This document shows positions 1 to 14,630 of a DNA stretch of 60,049 nt, in pieces. The notes under the pieces were generated by a model. That model worked only from the letters and a program-made list of their open reading frames with translations. It made no database searches and was not told the origin of the DNA. Location: assembly GCA_009602725.1 (NCBI GenBank), contig WELB01000194.1:75567-135615 (forward strand), written 5' to 3'. The translations under genes and the position numbers were made by a program. Numbering within the stretch: position 1 is the first letter of the stretch; every line of letters begins with the position of its first letter. Source of the DNA: Spirogloea muscicola (lineage: Eukaryota > Streptophyta > Zygnematophyceae > Spirogloeales > Spirogloeaceae).

Positions 1-215
1 CTCAGGCGTATGCTCTGCATCAGAAAGCTGGTCGAGCCTTAGCTGCTGGCACAAGAGCTAGTCAATTGCCGTCCGGTATTCGAGCGTCAGCTAGCGACCT
101 CTATGTGCTGACTCGTGGTTACTGAGCGGGTCAGCTTAGCAGCAGGTGACGTACATTTGTCCAATGTGCTTGCCTTTGTACTTGGCCACACATGGCCTCC
201 CCATCTCTTATCTTA
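1..215 (+). mobile_element. LINE-C 3' end (last about 41 codons plus 3' UTR)
   Basis: The first 125 bases encode the C-terminus seen in other LINE-C copies (HQKAGRAL ... SDLYVLTRGY, stop TGA at 123-125). The UTR that follows contains the block from 'gtgcttgcctttgtacttgg' to 'cccatctctt', which recurs near 32770, 52845 and 55895. The copy is cut by the window edge. It belongs to the subfamily whose stop-codon hairpin is GCTGACTCG/CGGGTCAGC (107-115 with 127-135). Confidence 0.8.
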
Positions 216-610
216 ATATACACGCATTTTCCTTTGGGAGAGCAACTCGTCTCTCCATTTCAAAGCTTGCCGCATCTTTAACATCAGCAGCACTACTCCT
301 CATTTCTTGGCTTGCCGTGCCGCAGGTGCGGCCAACAGCCCGCGGCGCCGCGCGCCAGGCAGGCACGGCACGGCCCTCCGCCGCCGCCAGCGCAGACCCG
401 TCGCCGCCTCCAACGCCGCGCCGGCGGACGAGGCCACGGCTCTGTCACTTTCCCTCGCCGCCGCCGCCGCCGCCGCCGCTCCGGCTCCAGGCATGAGCCG
501 CCGCGCAGGCTCCGGCGCTCAGAGACTGGCAGGTCCTTGGAGAAGAAGGAGAGCACCACCGCTCTGACGGCCGGCGGGGCCCCCGGCCTCGACCGCTGCC
601 GGCCCGCTCC

Positions 611-3600
611 ATGCACGCGGCTATGGCCATACCGGAGCCGGCGAAGGCCCGCGCCGCCGATGGCATAGGTTCGGCCCTCACCCCCGTGCCGGAGCCGCAG
701 CAGGCGCTGTCGCCGCCGCCACTTCCACCCACTGATGAGTCGCAGAAAGCGAAGGTCATCTCCTTAGCCATCGACGAGGACCCCATGGCTCCCTCCGTAG
801 CATTCGTCCGCATGGACTCCCTGAAGAAGATCGGCAGGTCCGCGAAGAAGAAGGAGACCGCCACTGGCCAGGTTGGTTCCGCAACAGGGGCCGTTGACAT
901 TGCCAGCGAGCGGGGCGAGCCGGTCGGAGCGACGTCTCCGCCCAAGGACAAGGCCTCTCCTGGTGGCAGTGCGGACACAGGGCTGCAGAGCAACAGCAAG
1001 AGTGGAGAGTCCTACAACAGCACGCACTCCCAGTCAAGCGACAGAGGTTCAAGTAGGGGATGGACCATGGCAAAGTCCTACAAAAGAGAAGACTCCTTTG
1101 GACCTGCCAGCGCGCTCATGAAGGTGATGATTCGTCGGACGGAGTACCTCGATCTTGTGCAAAATGCAGCGGTAATGTTGTTCAAGGGTGACATATCCGA
1201 GGTATCATCAACACTGTCATCAGCTCTTGCTGAAGAGATTTTCAAGGTTGGGCTTCTGTGCAGGGGCGGATTACTCTCTTTTCCACCACCGACTGCCCTC
1301 AGGGCCGAGCCATTTCGTCCATCTTGAAGAAGAAGGGTGCCACAATCATTGAGGTCAATGTGGATCACCATCCTGAGAGTATAGTCGAGCTCCAAAGGCG
1401 GTATGGAAAGATGAGCCTACCACAGGTGAAGACCACTCCTCTACTGCAAGAGAAGGATGGTGGCATGTCCTACTTTGGTCAGCACTGGTGATTGTCATGC
1501 TGGCCAATCACTTCATCCAGGATCAGTTGTACAAATGCTGGCACAGGCACCCCGCCTGCTTTGTTGCTGATCCGTTGTTGCTGGGTGCAGGTTTTCTTCA
1601 ATGATGACTTCATTGGTGGTTATGATGCCATACAAGCCTTGAAGGCCAGGAATGAGCTGGATGCCAAAATCAGCGCAGTCTTCAACACACCAGTGCCGCC
1701 GACGGCTCCCGCCATCCCCTTGCCAAGGACAGCCAGCCTGGATTCTGGGAGACAGGACGAATTTGCAGAGCTTGCCAGGGAGCTAAGGCACGAGGTTAAG
1801 ATCAAGGACAGATGGCACAAGTTCCGTCTTTACAGAAATTGCTTTCTTGGCTCTGACTGTGTGGAATGGTTATCTGCTTCACAAAAATGTAGTAGAGCAC
1901 AGGTACAGCTGACAACCCTGAGCTTGAGCACGCATCACATGTGTGTTTGGTGAAAATGTTACGTGTATTCGTTCTGTGGATTACATCCTGTACAATTAGG
2001 TTATGCAGACTCTGGCTTTTCAAACAAAGCTAAATGTTGGTGGACCAATTCATCTTGCAGGCTGTTGCAATGGGAAATGACATGATCTCTCGGCACTTCT
2101 TTCACCATGTGCAACGGTAAGCGTAGCTTGAAAACTTGTTGAACTTGGACAAGAGATAGATTTTGTTATGTTTGGATAAGGAATCGTACTTCTAGTCTGC
2201 AGAGCAAGGATCATGGAGGCATGTGTGCCACTATTCCACACAGTTGCGTGCCAAAATCTGCTTTAGATGCATGCAACATGTATCCGGCTTGACGTTTCTT
2301 TGGGCATGAGGACGACATCGGGTAGAAAAGAAATGGTCAGTGAGAGGTTGTGGTGCAAGATTTTAAATGTTGTAGTTGACTCTGCTGGGACAAAATTGTT
2401 CGGTGCAGGGAGCACGGTCTGAGGGATGGCAACTCACTTTATCGCTTTCTAGAGCACAATCTACCAGCTGGAAAACAGTGCATCAACTTCAATGGCTTGA
2501 TCAGCCCACTACAGTGTCGAACTGCAGAACAGCTGGGGTGTGGGCTGCGGCGCCTTATCTTGGCAATATATGACGAACACTCAAAAGGGGGACGAAGGGT
2601 GAACTACAATACCATGGCAGCTAGTGAGGCTTTCCGTCGGTAAGCGCAGGCTGTCTGGAAACAGTCACTGAATACACTTTGTGATAAGCTACTTGAGAGA
2701 CAGAACGTTTCCTTGAATTGCTGAAGGGTGTGGGTCCTGCAATATTTTTGAAGCCATACTTGCGAATACCTGCCTCTGAGCTGTTGTTTCTTAGGGGTGA
2801 ATCAGATTCGTGCGAAGTACAGAGGAGCTACAACGACTACCACTAGAGTCTTTGTCAAGAAATGAGAAGATGGCATTCTTCGTCAACATATATAACGTAC
2901 TTGCCATACATGCCACAGCTGTACTGGGAAGGTTTCCAGAGAATGCTGCAGAGCTGGAGGCATTTGAAACACAGTACTGTTACATCATTGGGGGTTCTGT
3001 ATATAGTCTCAATGACCTTGAGTATGGACTCCTTTTGGGCAATAAATGCTCCCCCTATGGAAGCACCAAACCATTTGGTTCCAAGGACCCACGGGTGGAG
3101 GTAAGTCCTACATAAAGCAGCTCAGCAATATCTGAGCAGCTGTGACCAGTTGCACATCTGTCCTCCTCGCTCTGCTTTGCAATTATGCAATTCATGTACA
3201 GCAGATTGATAGCATTCCATGAATGACCCGCGTACTGCTGTTATCCATTGTACTTTGATGTGTCTTCACTGTAGCTACCACTAGAATAATGACAATTTGT
3301 AACCTGGGTGTGACAGCTCATTCTTATTGATGAAGACCCGCTCATTCACTGTGCACTATTCTCGGGGGTCAAGTCAAGCCTCTCAACAAAGCCATTCAAG
3401 GCCGAAAGCGTTGATGAGCAGCTGCGATTAGCGGCAACATTGTACTTTGAGAATGGCGGCATCCTGATCACACCAAGGACCAAGACAGTATCTGTCTCGA
3501 GATTTTTCGACTGGTAATAACCATCTCTGTAACTGAGCTATGTACACCTAGAGATCACGCGCTTGCTCACATGAGCTGGCGTAATTGCTGTTTTCCTGTG

Positions 3601-3885
3601 TCATTACCATCTGCAGTATGACCTGCCGCACATTAGGAGAGTTGTAAGTTGCAGCATACTGCACTCAATTTCCTTGGAGTGGCTTGTCAGTGGTTAACCA
3701 CTTTTTGTTTGTCTGACTCTGTCCAAAACTCCGCTGCTTTTTTGCGCAGTGCCAATGTCGGAGCACCGGATCAAGTGAGTGTGCTGCGGTGGCTAGTGCA
3801 GTATCTTGAGGCTGGCCAGCAAAGGGAGCTTCTACAGCTGCTCAAAGAAGAACCAGCCAGACTTAAGCTGGAATTCTATGACTGA
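611..3885 (+). CDS. Glutaredoxin-DEP-DUF547 protein
   Basis: Exons: 611 to about 1246, 1264-1425, 1591-1902, 2061-2116, 2409-2639, 2806-3100, 3317-3513, 3617-3643 and 3750-3885, about 683 residues, all phases consistent. Order: a disordered Pro/Ser-rich N-terminus, a glutaredoxin domain (ITLFSTTDCPQG, cis-Pro in SLPQVFFN, GGYDAIQAL), a DEP domain (KDRWHKFRLYRNCFLGSDCV, then RHFFHHV), and DUF547 (EKMAFFVNIYNVLAIHA, RRFFD-like end). The glutaredoxin site is Cys-Pro-Gln-Gly, so it has one cysteine. This fusion is known from plants, and its role is not established; DEP domains often bind membranes. The first intron is ambiguous: donors at 1124, 1172, 1202 and 1247 all keep frame with the acceptor at 1263. 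Exon 8 is a 27-base microexon followed by a GTAAGT donor. The start at 611 is the first ATG of the open frame. Confidence 0.88.
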
Positions 3886-4950
3886 TGGCTGTTCTCCAAC
3901 ATGCATGGCATTGTGTGTCATAGTCTGTCAGAGGGAGTGTGATAGATTAGGCCCACACGGCATAGACATGTGCCCATTTTTATTGGACGGATCTGATGGT
4001 CCGCCATTTGCTGGTGCACACTTACAGAAAATAGCTGCTTCGAAGCGCTTCGTGGCAGTGGCTTTTGGCCGCCACCATGGCAAGAGAGCTGACAAGAGCA
4101 CCAAACCAGCTCTTTTTCAGCTGATCCTTTGCAATCCAATCTACTTTGCTCTTATATTCACTGCCAAGGGACGCTCTCCAACCCCTTCTCTCCTGAGTAT
4201 TGCAGACCCATTGCCATCAATTTGTAGACAGTCTGTCTTGGTGCTCTTGTGGGATGGTGGACCCTCCAGACGTACAGATGTGTGTGCTTCTTTCTCGCTC
4301 ACGTACGGCCAGGTCAATGGTAGAGCAGTTTGCTGAGGCTAACGTTGCAGCAAGCACACACTATGATGTTTTGCCGAGTACAAAGTTATGACCTATGGTC
4401 AGGTCTAAGAGACATCAAGTTGTGGTAGCAGGACCAGTGGGTTACTTGTAGAGCTTTCATGTTGCTGTGGCTGGTGGGTTGGCTGGTCTTATTAGTGACA
4501 AATACTGTTGGTGGAGATGCTCAGAGCCCAACCGCTGAGCTTCAGCACAGCAATCCAGGTGCTAATAGTGAGATGCAGTCCGCAATGCCTCACTCTGCAC
4601 AACGTGGGTGAGTCTCAGAGTAGGCATTGCGAGCGGTGACAATGAACATTGTGAGCATGTAAGCACCTGAAAATGAGGACATTAGTGAGATGGCAGCCTC
4701 TGCTAGGTCAAAGCCGTCGGGTGACCATCAAGAAGTAGCCCGAGAGGCGGAGTAGCAGCAGCTACTAAGGCGCGATTGTCGGCAAAAGTTTGCAAGGGTG
4801 AGCAAGGCGGCCAGCATAAGCAGCAAGCGGCGGATGGCTTGAGAGGCGGAGCTCAGCTGCTGGGCAAGGCCTCTCTTGGCCGGAGGCTTCGATGGTGTAT
4901 CACGAGCACCCGCCTCCTACCATGGTGCGCCTAGGCCGGCCTCCACAGCC
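3886..4950. other. 3' UTR and intergenic stretch
   Basis: I see no coding exon here on either strand. A TGTAA at 4659-4663 could end the upstream transcript. The final part is AG-rich with many stops and leads into a LINE-B tail. Confidence 0.5.
4659..4663 (+). promoter_or_regulatory. Candidate poly(A) signal TGTAA
   Basis: TGTAA lies 774 bases after the stop codon of the glutaredoxin-DEP-DUF547 gene. It is the usual poly(A) signal of chlorophyte algae, and I saw no closer copy. Confidence 0.4.
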
Positions 4951-4960
4951 GTGCTACCAG

Positions 4961-5165
4961 GCGGGGACCCACTTCCAGGACCCTAGCCTCTCTGATTTGC
5001 GGCTGCTTAGCAGGGATTACTGAGTGATTTGTAGCTGCTTTCTTTCTTTGTGTGCTTTGGTTTCTTAGCGCTTCCTCTGGCTTCCTCTGGCCCCCTTCTC
5101 GTTCTTTGTTCATTCTTTTTTGGGCTGGCTTGTCCAGCCCCTATCCTCAATGGGCGAGCCCTTTC
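4961..5165 (+). mobile_element. LINE-B 3' end fragment
   Basis: The sequence encodes the LINE-B terminus (GTHFQDPSLSDLRLLSRDY, stop at 5021-5023). It continues with the LINE-B UTR ('agcgcttcctctgg', 'ttcattcttttttgggctgg', then 'caatgggcgag'). Near-identical stretches end the copies at about 34010-34200, 38400-38590 and 54060-54205. Only about 60 bases of coding sequence remain. Confidence 0.75.
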
Positions 5166-5421
5166 CCTTTTTTACCAGGCGAGGGCACTGCGGCCCGGTT
5201 TTGCGAAGCGACTGTGAGGCTCCCCAGCTAGTTAAGCCGTCGTGGCTGGCAGCTCGCCAACCGCCGACGGGGTGGACGACGCGCCGTCCCACTGGGAGAG
5301 CGTCGCGCAAAGCCCGTCTATGCCCGTCTCGCTCAGTGGAGGCGTGTGTCGTCAACCGACGGCGCCAGGGAGCGGCAGTCCGACGCCGCGCCCGTCACTG
5401 CCATGGCCCGCGCCGCGCCCC

Positions 5422-8400
5422 ATGGCAGCCGCTGAGCTCGGCCGCCCGCTCCTCGCCGCCGCCGCCGCCGCCGNCTGCTGGTCGTCGGAGCCGGCCACCG
5501 GAACTGGCGCCGCGATCGCATCCTTGCCGCTGGCGCCGCCGCCGCCGCCGCCGCGCCCGACGGCAGGAAGGCGCCGTCACTGCAACCTACACTTCAGAGC
5601 CTTAAGATTTCTCTGCCACTTGCGGCCGGCGTTCGATTCCACCGGACAGCTCCGAGGCGGAGTTTCGTGCGGCAGGCTGCGCACGCCTCGGCAGCCACGG
5701 CCGCCCCTGCCGCAGTAACGCTGTCCCGAGACGGTGAGATAGAGTTCCTTTCAACTGCACAAGCCGCTGACTTCATTCGGTCTCATATGCCACTGCCAGC
5801 CACGCTGGCTGAGGCGGCCATTGGTGCTCAGCTTTCGCATGGAAAAGCACATTAGCTCAGGTCAGTCACTCGTCAAACTTTTGCTTGATTGCTTATCGGT
5901 CGCTAAGCTCAGTCAAATGCTTTGTCCATTGCGTATAGAGGTCGTGCGGGAGGAGGATCCTGCGAACAACGTCTCGGATACCATCTTCTCCAAGATAGGC
6001 ATGCAGCTGCACCAGCGGGAGGACCACCCGCTGGCCATCCTCAAGAATGAGATTTACCGGTACTTCGACGAGGCGTTCCCGGGCAAGTATCTCAAGTTTG
6101 ACAACCTCAGCCCGCTTGTCTCGGTCAAGGCGGTATGTAAGTTGCTGGACCCAACAGCAGCTTGGCAAAGTGCACTTAGCAGCATTGGCAAGCTCATTCT
6201 GTTTAGCACTGTGGGGCTCGTTGAACCGTTCTAGTTGATGAGCTTACTTGTAAATGGCAACACCTGCAATCTCTTGTTGCAGAATTTTGATGAGGTGCTT
6301 GTGCCTGAGGATCATGTCAGCAGGAGCTACAATGACACATACTATGTCAGCAAGGACACAGTCCTGCGCTGCCACACCAGTGCTCATCAGACCCAGATGC
6401 TTCGAGAAGGCCACACGAACTTCCTGATCACTGGAGACGTTTACCGCCGAGATGCAATTGATGCAACCCATTACCCTGTGTTTCATCAAGTCAGCCTCTG
6501 CTTTAAATCCCTCTCTGTAGGCTTCCGCAGCACTTGTGAGATACTTTCACATTCTAACAATCTGCTGTTAGGGATCAGCCTGTAGAAGTCATAGCTGATG
6601 GATTTGTCTATGCAGATGGAGGGTTTCCGTGTATGCAAATCAGAGGAGTGGATTGCAGAAGGTGGAGACGCGGTTGCAATGGCCTCGGCCGACCTCAAGC
6701 GGACCCTTGAGGGACTCGCTCTACATCTCTTTGGTATGCATATGTTGCCTTAGCATGCTTCTTCCTCATTGCTTATTACGTTCACATCAGATAGTTCTTG
6801 CTTGCTCTATGATTGATACATGTAATCAAGGCAATCAGGAACGTGGCTAAGGAGTGGAATAGCTTACAACGACGTACAACAATAGATGCAGCAATGTATT
6901 TGCAAGAAACTTGCCAGTGCTTTAGTGCAGAGTGTTGCCTGTCTGTGCAAGCCTAAGCCATTGAAGCTCAAATCCTTTGACGCTGTTTGGAGCATTTGCT
7001 GGTCTGGCTACTGGTCTGTCTAGTGAGCTGCATCAGGCAGCATGGATGACTTACCTTTTTATTACTTACCCATTGCAGGTAATTTGGAGCTTCGGTGGGT
7101 AGATTGTTACTTTCCATTCACAAATCCTTCGTATGAGCTTGAGATTTTTTTCCAGGTATGAGTAGGCGTCATGCTTTGACTTGCTTCCACAACAGCTTAG
7201 TTGCGTATCTGGGTCACTTGCAAAAGGAGGCAAATGGTCTTCTTTCACAGGAGGTTTGCCATTATGCTCGTGTCTAGGTCACTTGCAGAGGAGGCATATG
7301 GTCTTAGCATACAATGAAGGTCTGGCAAGATGCCCCTACAGTCACAAGTAGTCAATGTTCTGTGTGGGTATTGGTATTGCAGATCTCAAGCCTGGAAGTC
7401 TGGACATGTATACTCTCCGAATTCACGATACATGCAGATCTTATGTTCCTGGCTCGCTTATTTTGCTGACAGGGAGAGTGGCTGGAAGTTCTTGGATGTG
7501 GGGTCACAGAGCAGGCTATCATGGCCAACTGTGGCAGGAACGACGAGACCGCATGGGCGTTTGGGCTTGGCTTGGAGAGACTGGCCATGGTCCTTTTTGA
7601 CATTCCAGATATTCGTCTATTCTGGTCAAATGATAAGCGTTTCACAAGCCAGGTATGCATGTGCTAGTCATCTTGCATATCTACAGCTCAAAAGAAGTCA
7701 TGACATGAGAGTTCATGCAGTTTCGATTATCGATCTCTGCCCTTGCTTCTAAACTGGCTGCCTCATCTCCTTGCTTGCACAGTTCAAGGTTGGACAAGCG
7801 GTCTCCAAGTTCAAGCCTTTTTCCAAGGTTCGCTTCCCACTCCAAGAAGAAAAATGTTTAATGATGAAATATAGCAATTATCAAGTTGGTCAATACTCGG
7901 ATTGGCCAAGTCGCAGGTAGCATAAATCCTTGAAAGATCTTGCTCAGGAGATCAAATAATCATAAGGTATTACTTTCAGCCTCAGCAGAGGTCCATAAGC
8001 AGTTCTACCTCATCTACACATCGCCTCAGAGTTTGATAGGAGATATTTCGATTTCCTCCATCCCTAATGGCAACAGTCCCTCACAAATGGTCGTGAGGGA
8101 TATAGAGCAATTAGCAGGTCAATTGCTTAAATACGTGAAGTCAACGCAGTCAAGCAGACATGATGTCAATGATGCCGATAAGATAGCTATGCACCCCACC
8201 CTTGCGTGCGCTGCCATCTGAAGAATGTGGTCAGTGATTGCATCACAGAATGCAAGTGCCACTTGAAGTGGACATGGCAGCTCCTGATTTGTCCCGCTTG
8301 CTCTTTTGGACGCAGTACCCACCATGTTACAAAGATATGAGCTTCTGGATAAGTGATGCCTTTACTGAGAACAATCTCTGCGAGGTTGTCAGGGGTGTTG

Positions 8401-8891
8401 CTGGCGATCTTGTTGAGCAGGTGACTTCATCTGACGCTTGTGCTGCTGTCACACTGTCTCATTGTTGTTCTCCACATTCTGCTTTCAAGGTTATGGTATA
8501 TATTACCTGCAGCAAGTATTGGTGGCTCTATGGTGGGCTCATGTGTAGCAGGAAACCCCTTCTTGCAGGTGAAGCTGATTGATGACTTCACAAACAAGAA
8601 GGGCATGACAAGCCATTGCTACAGGATAACCTACAGATCTATGGAGCGCTCTCTCACTGATGAGGAGGTCAATGCAATGCAGGTGAGGGCTACCAGAAGC
8701 TTACTTTCAGGCAAAGATCAGGCCTTGTGGGAGCCCTCAACAAATGCCTGGGGCCACTTGCTTGGGTGCAATTTTCTCTCTTGACTACTTTGTGTGTTCA
8801 ATTTGCTTGCTTGTTGATGACCTGCTTTGATTGCTCGTAGGACAAAGTTCGAGAGGAGGCTGCAGAGAGATTGAAGATTTCCTTGAGGTAG
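5422..8891 (+). CDS. FARS2: Phenylalanyl-tRNA synthetase, organellar single-chain type
   Basis: This enzyme charges organellar tRNA-Phe with phenylalanine. Exons: about 5422-5733, 5939-6132, 6283-6489, 6616-6733, 7079-7155, 7473-7652, 7783-7827, 8316-8420, 8569-8682 and 8841-8891, phases all agreeing. The class II core shows [12 protein letters not shown], then [20 protein letters not shown], motif 2 ([26 protein letters not shown]), [18 protein letters not shown], and [10 protein letters not shown] with motif 3 (GLGLERLAM). The C-terminal FDX-ACB anticodon-binding domain follows ([23 protein letters not shown]). The N-terminus is Ala/Arg-rich, as expected of a transit peptide. The start is uncertain: ATG 5422 is open only to the N at 5474, beyond which the working frame is one base shifted. 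The N probably hides an indel in a GCC run. Plant homologues serve both organelles, so dual targeting is inferred. Confidence 0.93.
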
Positions 8892-9296
8892 TGCAGCTGT
8901 GCAGCTCAACTAGGCTAATCGCAAGGTCAAAGTGAAGGGTTATCTTTTCTCTCTGACGCTTGTGCATCTAAGCTTCTGCCACTGGTTCCCGCAGCCAGCT
9001 ACAGTGACTTCATGAGTAAACCGCCTGCATGCTACGACTTGCATGGAAGGCTCACTGAGGTCTTTAAGCTGGCAGTGCATGCAGTTTGACCCGATTGCCT
9101 CTCTTCTGCACATCTTTGATATGACATGAGTTATTGCTGCTTAAGGGAAGTGTCAGCTGACCTTCAAGCATGTTAAACAGGGAGCTCATTCTAGCACTGC
9201 CAACACTCGAGAATGAATTTAACAATTTGCTCATTCCCGCCGTTCTCTTACTGGCTGAATGATGAGGCTGATAGAAGGTCAACATCCCTGTACAAT

Positions 9297-9301
9297 TGTA
9301 A
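9297..9301 (+). promoter_or_regulatory. Candidate poly(A) signal TGTAA
   Basis: TGTAA lies 406 bases after the PheRS stop and just before the convergent VTA1 coding end at 9395. The two transcripts would nearly meet or overlap at their 3' ends. Confidence 0.4.
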
Positions 9302-9394
9302 CAAGCAGACACGTATTTGGTGTCCGCGTACTCGATGCTTTGCCAAGTAAAGACTTGAATGCTGCAGCAGCTGCTACTAGTCAAAGTACTGCTG

Positions 9395-11351
9395 CTATGT
9401 GGGCCTGGTGAGCAGCTCCAAGGACTGCTGCAAGTATGCAACAGCAGTGGGGATGTCATCAAAGGCGAGCGCGCTCACTGCAAACCTAGCAGCCTTGTGT
9501 GCATCCACGACCTTCTCTGGGGGCGGCTGATATGAGCTATCGTATGCTGCAATAGGCGGCAGGCCACCGGTGCCGCCATTGGCGTGCATCGTTGCTCCGG
9601 CGGTCACCCTTGCAGCCGTGTTTGGCATGGTGGCAGCCCGCAAGTGCCAAGGAGCCTCAGCAGGGGACGAGCTGCTCATCTGGCTTGCGGAGGTGCCTTG
9701 CGGGCTCTGGGCGAGGTAGGAGAACGACAACGAAGCTGACTCCGGATACCCCGGTGCTGAGGGCTGGAAGGCCGACGGTGGCGGTGGTGAAGGAGAGTGG
9801 GGAGACTGAGCAAAGCTCGGGTAGCTGCCCATGGGGAACCCCGAGGGAGGATAGAATGAGGTCGGTGGCGGGGAAACTGTCGACGATGGGCGTGCGTAGG
9901 ATGAGGGGTGCAACGATGACGCTGCCAGGGAAGGGCTTGTCTGTGGCTGCGAGGAAGGCTGTGTGGCGTGGTCCATGGAGCCCGGCGGCGGCTGCAGGTT
10001 GTGGCCGTATGGTGGAGGGTGCAGGGGTGCATGGCTAGGAGACTGTCGAGCAAACGTCGGCGCTGACGGCAGGTCGATGTCGTCGCCCCCCGGCGGCGTG
10101 CCAGGCCGCAGCATCGCCTGCGGTCTGGTCGCAGGCGGCTCGTCGACTGTCGGCGGCTGCGCCCGATTTGGGTCTGGTGCCCGCGTGTCAGCTGCTCGCT
10201 CAAGGCTGCCGCCTGGCGTCTGAACAGGCTGTGCAAGTGTATCTGGCGGCAGCCCCTGCGAACATCACTCAGCATCGCAAGCTCAGTCTTCAGCCGGCAG
10301 TGCTGCTGACAGAGGAGCGCGTGGCGAGGGCGAAGAGCATGCGGCTGACCAGCTCGGAGAGAAGCGTGGCATCGTCCATGCCGTCCGCCGGCGGTGGCGG
10401 CCCTGCGACTGGCCGCCGGCCCTCGCCAATGGCCTTGAAGATGTCCGCCGCCTTCCACACGGCGTACTTGCGCTTCTGCTCAATCTGCGGCAGAGTCACA
10501 AGCCCTCATCACTAAGTGCGGCTACTCTGGCCTTGGACGACAATGCCAAACGCGACAAGGAAGCGAGGGAGACAAACTTCGGGGGAGAGCGGCCCGAACT
10601 GTCGCAGCACTTCCATGAAGGTGCTGGCTGCCTTGAACGTCTTGGCGGTGGTCCTGCAACCAGATGCCAGCTAGCCAGCCGTATTCATTATCAGTTAAGC
10701 CACTGTTACTGGTTAGCTCTTATAGTCAGCAGAGCTGGCAGCTGGACTGTCAGTGAGGAGCATCGAGCGCTGGAGTCCATTGCCATAGTCCGGCAACTGA
10801 GCAGCAACACCATTGAAGCGAGGGCGGGGATGGGAGAGCCCCGCACAGGTCGGCGCGGCCGTCGCGATCCTGCTTGTCGGCCTTGGCAAAGACCTGCTCC
10901 GCAAAGCCCTGCATGTACTTACCGTCGTCGCCGCCCAGCTTCACCGCCTTCTTGTCCTGGCCGCCCGCACGCAGCACAAGAACACGCGGCAGGAGTCGCG
11001 CAGCCTCCATGAGTCGCTCCGGCATTGCCTCGACGGACATTGCCAGTCCTTGCCGGCGCTGCGCGGGGCGGCGAACTGGGCTGCCGCTGGCCGCTGAGCC
11101 ACGACCCCCGACAATCGCAGAGCCGCGGGCGCAGGCCCTCGCCGCGGCGTCGAGCGCAGCAGTCGTGGCGGGGCCTGCCGCGGCAGCCGTTGGTGGCGGC
11201 AGCCCACCTTCTCGAGCTGGGCGACGAGTGAGCGGAGGAGCGCGCCGGTGTCCTTGGTGCGCGCCCGCGGGTCGATGCGCATCCCCTCCTCCAGCGCGTA
11301 CAGCCGGCCTGCCCGCGCACCGCAGCACCCGGCGCCCGTCACGACGGCTCT

Positions 11352-11387
<36 letters not shown>

Positions 11388-11527
11388 TCACAGTAGTAGG
11401 CGACGAGCGGGTCGTGCTTCTGAAGCTCGTCGGCACGCTGCAGGTACGGCAGCAGCTGCCTGGCGGGCTCCGCGCCGCCGCCGCCTGCGCCGCCGCCACC
11501 GCCGCCGCCGACGGGGGATACGGCCAT
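9395..11527 (-). CDS. VTA1: VTA1/LIP5 homologue, ESCRT-III/VPS4 cofactor
   Basis: VTA1/LIP5 activates the AAA-ATPase VPS4 during ESCRT-III disassembly at multivesicular bodies. Exons (minus): 11527-11392, 11308-11208, 10956-10847, 10653-10578, 10484 to 10350 or 10311, and 10255-9395, giving 472 or 485 residues. The N-terminal tandem MIT-like region reads LPYLQRADELQKHDPLVAYY, LYALEEGMRID, GFAEQVFAKADKQDRDGRAD, TAKTFKAASTFMEVLRQFG and EQKRKYAVWKAADIF. A long Pro/Ser-rich linker follows. The C-terminal VTA1 helices read DAHKAARFAVSALAFDD and TAVAYLQQSLELL. Two phase-0 GTCAGC donors are possible for exon 5. The start codon is three bases from an 88-base T run, so no promoter or 5' UTR is readable. 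It is convergent with PheRS and divergent from the TBL gene. Confidence 0.93.
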
Positions 11528-11529
11528 GG

Positions 11530-13998
<2,469 letters not shown>

Positions 13999-14379
13999 AT
14001 TGTGATTGTGTCACAGACTACCTCCCAGCAGGACCACCTCCTTATATGCAGCTTGCCACCTCCAGAAATACTTTGTACAGGTCTGTTAACGACCAAAGCA
14101 ATTGGCTCCTTGCTGCTGGCTGCCACAATGCAGGCAATCAATTCATTCATATTGACATTTCCAAGACACGATTGGCGACATTATGCGCCGTCTTTCGGCA
14201 GAACAGTGAGTCCAACACATTCTTTAGGTGTTTTTCTAACTCAAAACACCGTCATCAGCAGAGACTTCAAAGTTCCCCTGTCATCTCCTCAACCCCGAGC
14301 AACTGCAGTCCCTGCAACTCAACTGTCGACAAGTGCTCTGCTAATAAGCAGCAGTATTCTGCGCGATGCACGCCGGCAT

Positions 14380-14384
14380 TGTAA
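14380..14384 (+). promoter_or_regulatory. Candidate poly(A) signal TGTAA
   Basis: TGTAA lies 382 bases after the TBL stop, in the 632-base space before the convergent RhoGDI coding end at 14631. Confidence 0.5.
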
Positions 14385-14630
14385 CAACAGCTTTGCGGGG
14401 CACCTGCTCTGCACCTGCTGACGGGCGAATTTGACAATGAAGCTGTCAGATAGCTACAGGCATTGATGATGACGCAAACAGAGGAGACAGAAGTGAGGGA
14501 GTCTTCTCAAGTGAGTGCCTGCACTCAAGATTCTCTATGGACTCTAAGATGCTGACACAGTGACAGTGCAAGGGAGCCTGACGCTGACGCAAGAAGGGGA
14601 AGCCGAATTGGGGCCTGGAAGCTAAGGAGA

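Noticed and set aside
10909-10922. A 14-base GT...AG stretch in VTA1 exon 3 that looks like a tiny intron (GTAAGTACATGCAG)
   Set aside because: Removing 14 bases breaks the frame, and the unspliced reading DDGKYMQGFAEQVF fits the VTA1/LIP5 family.
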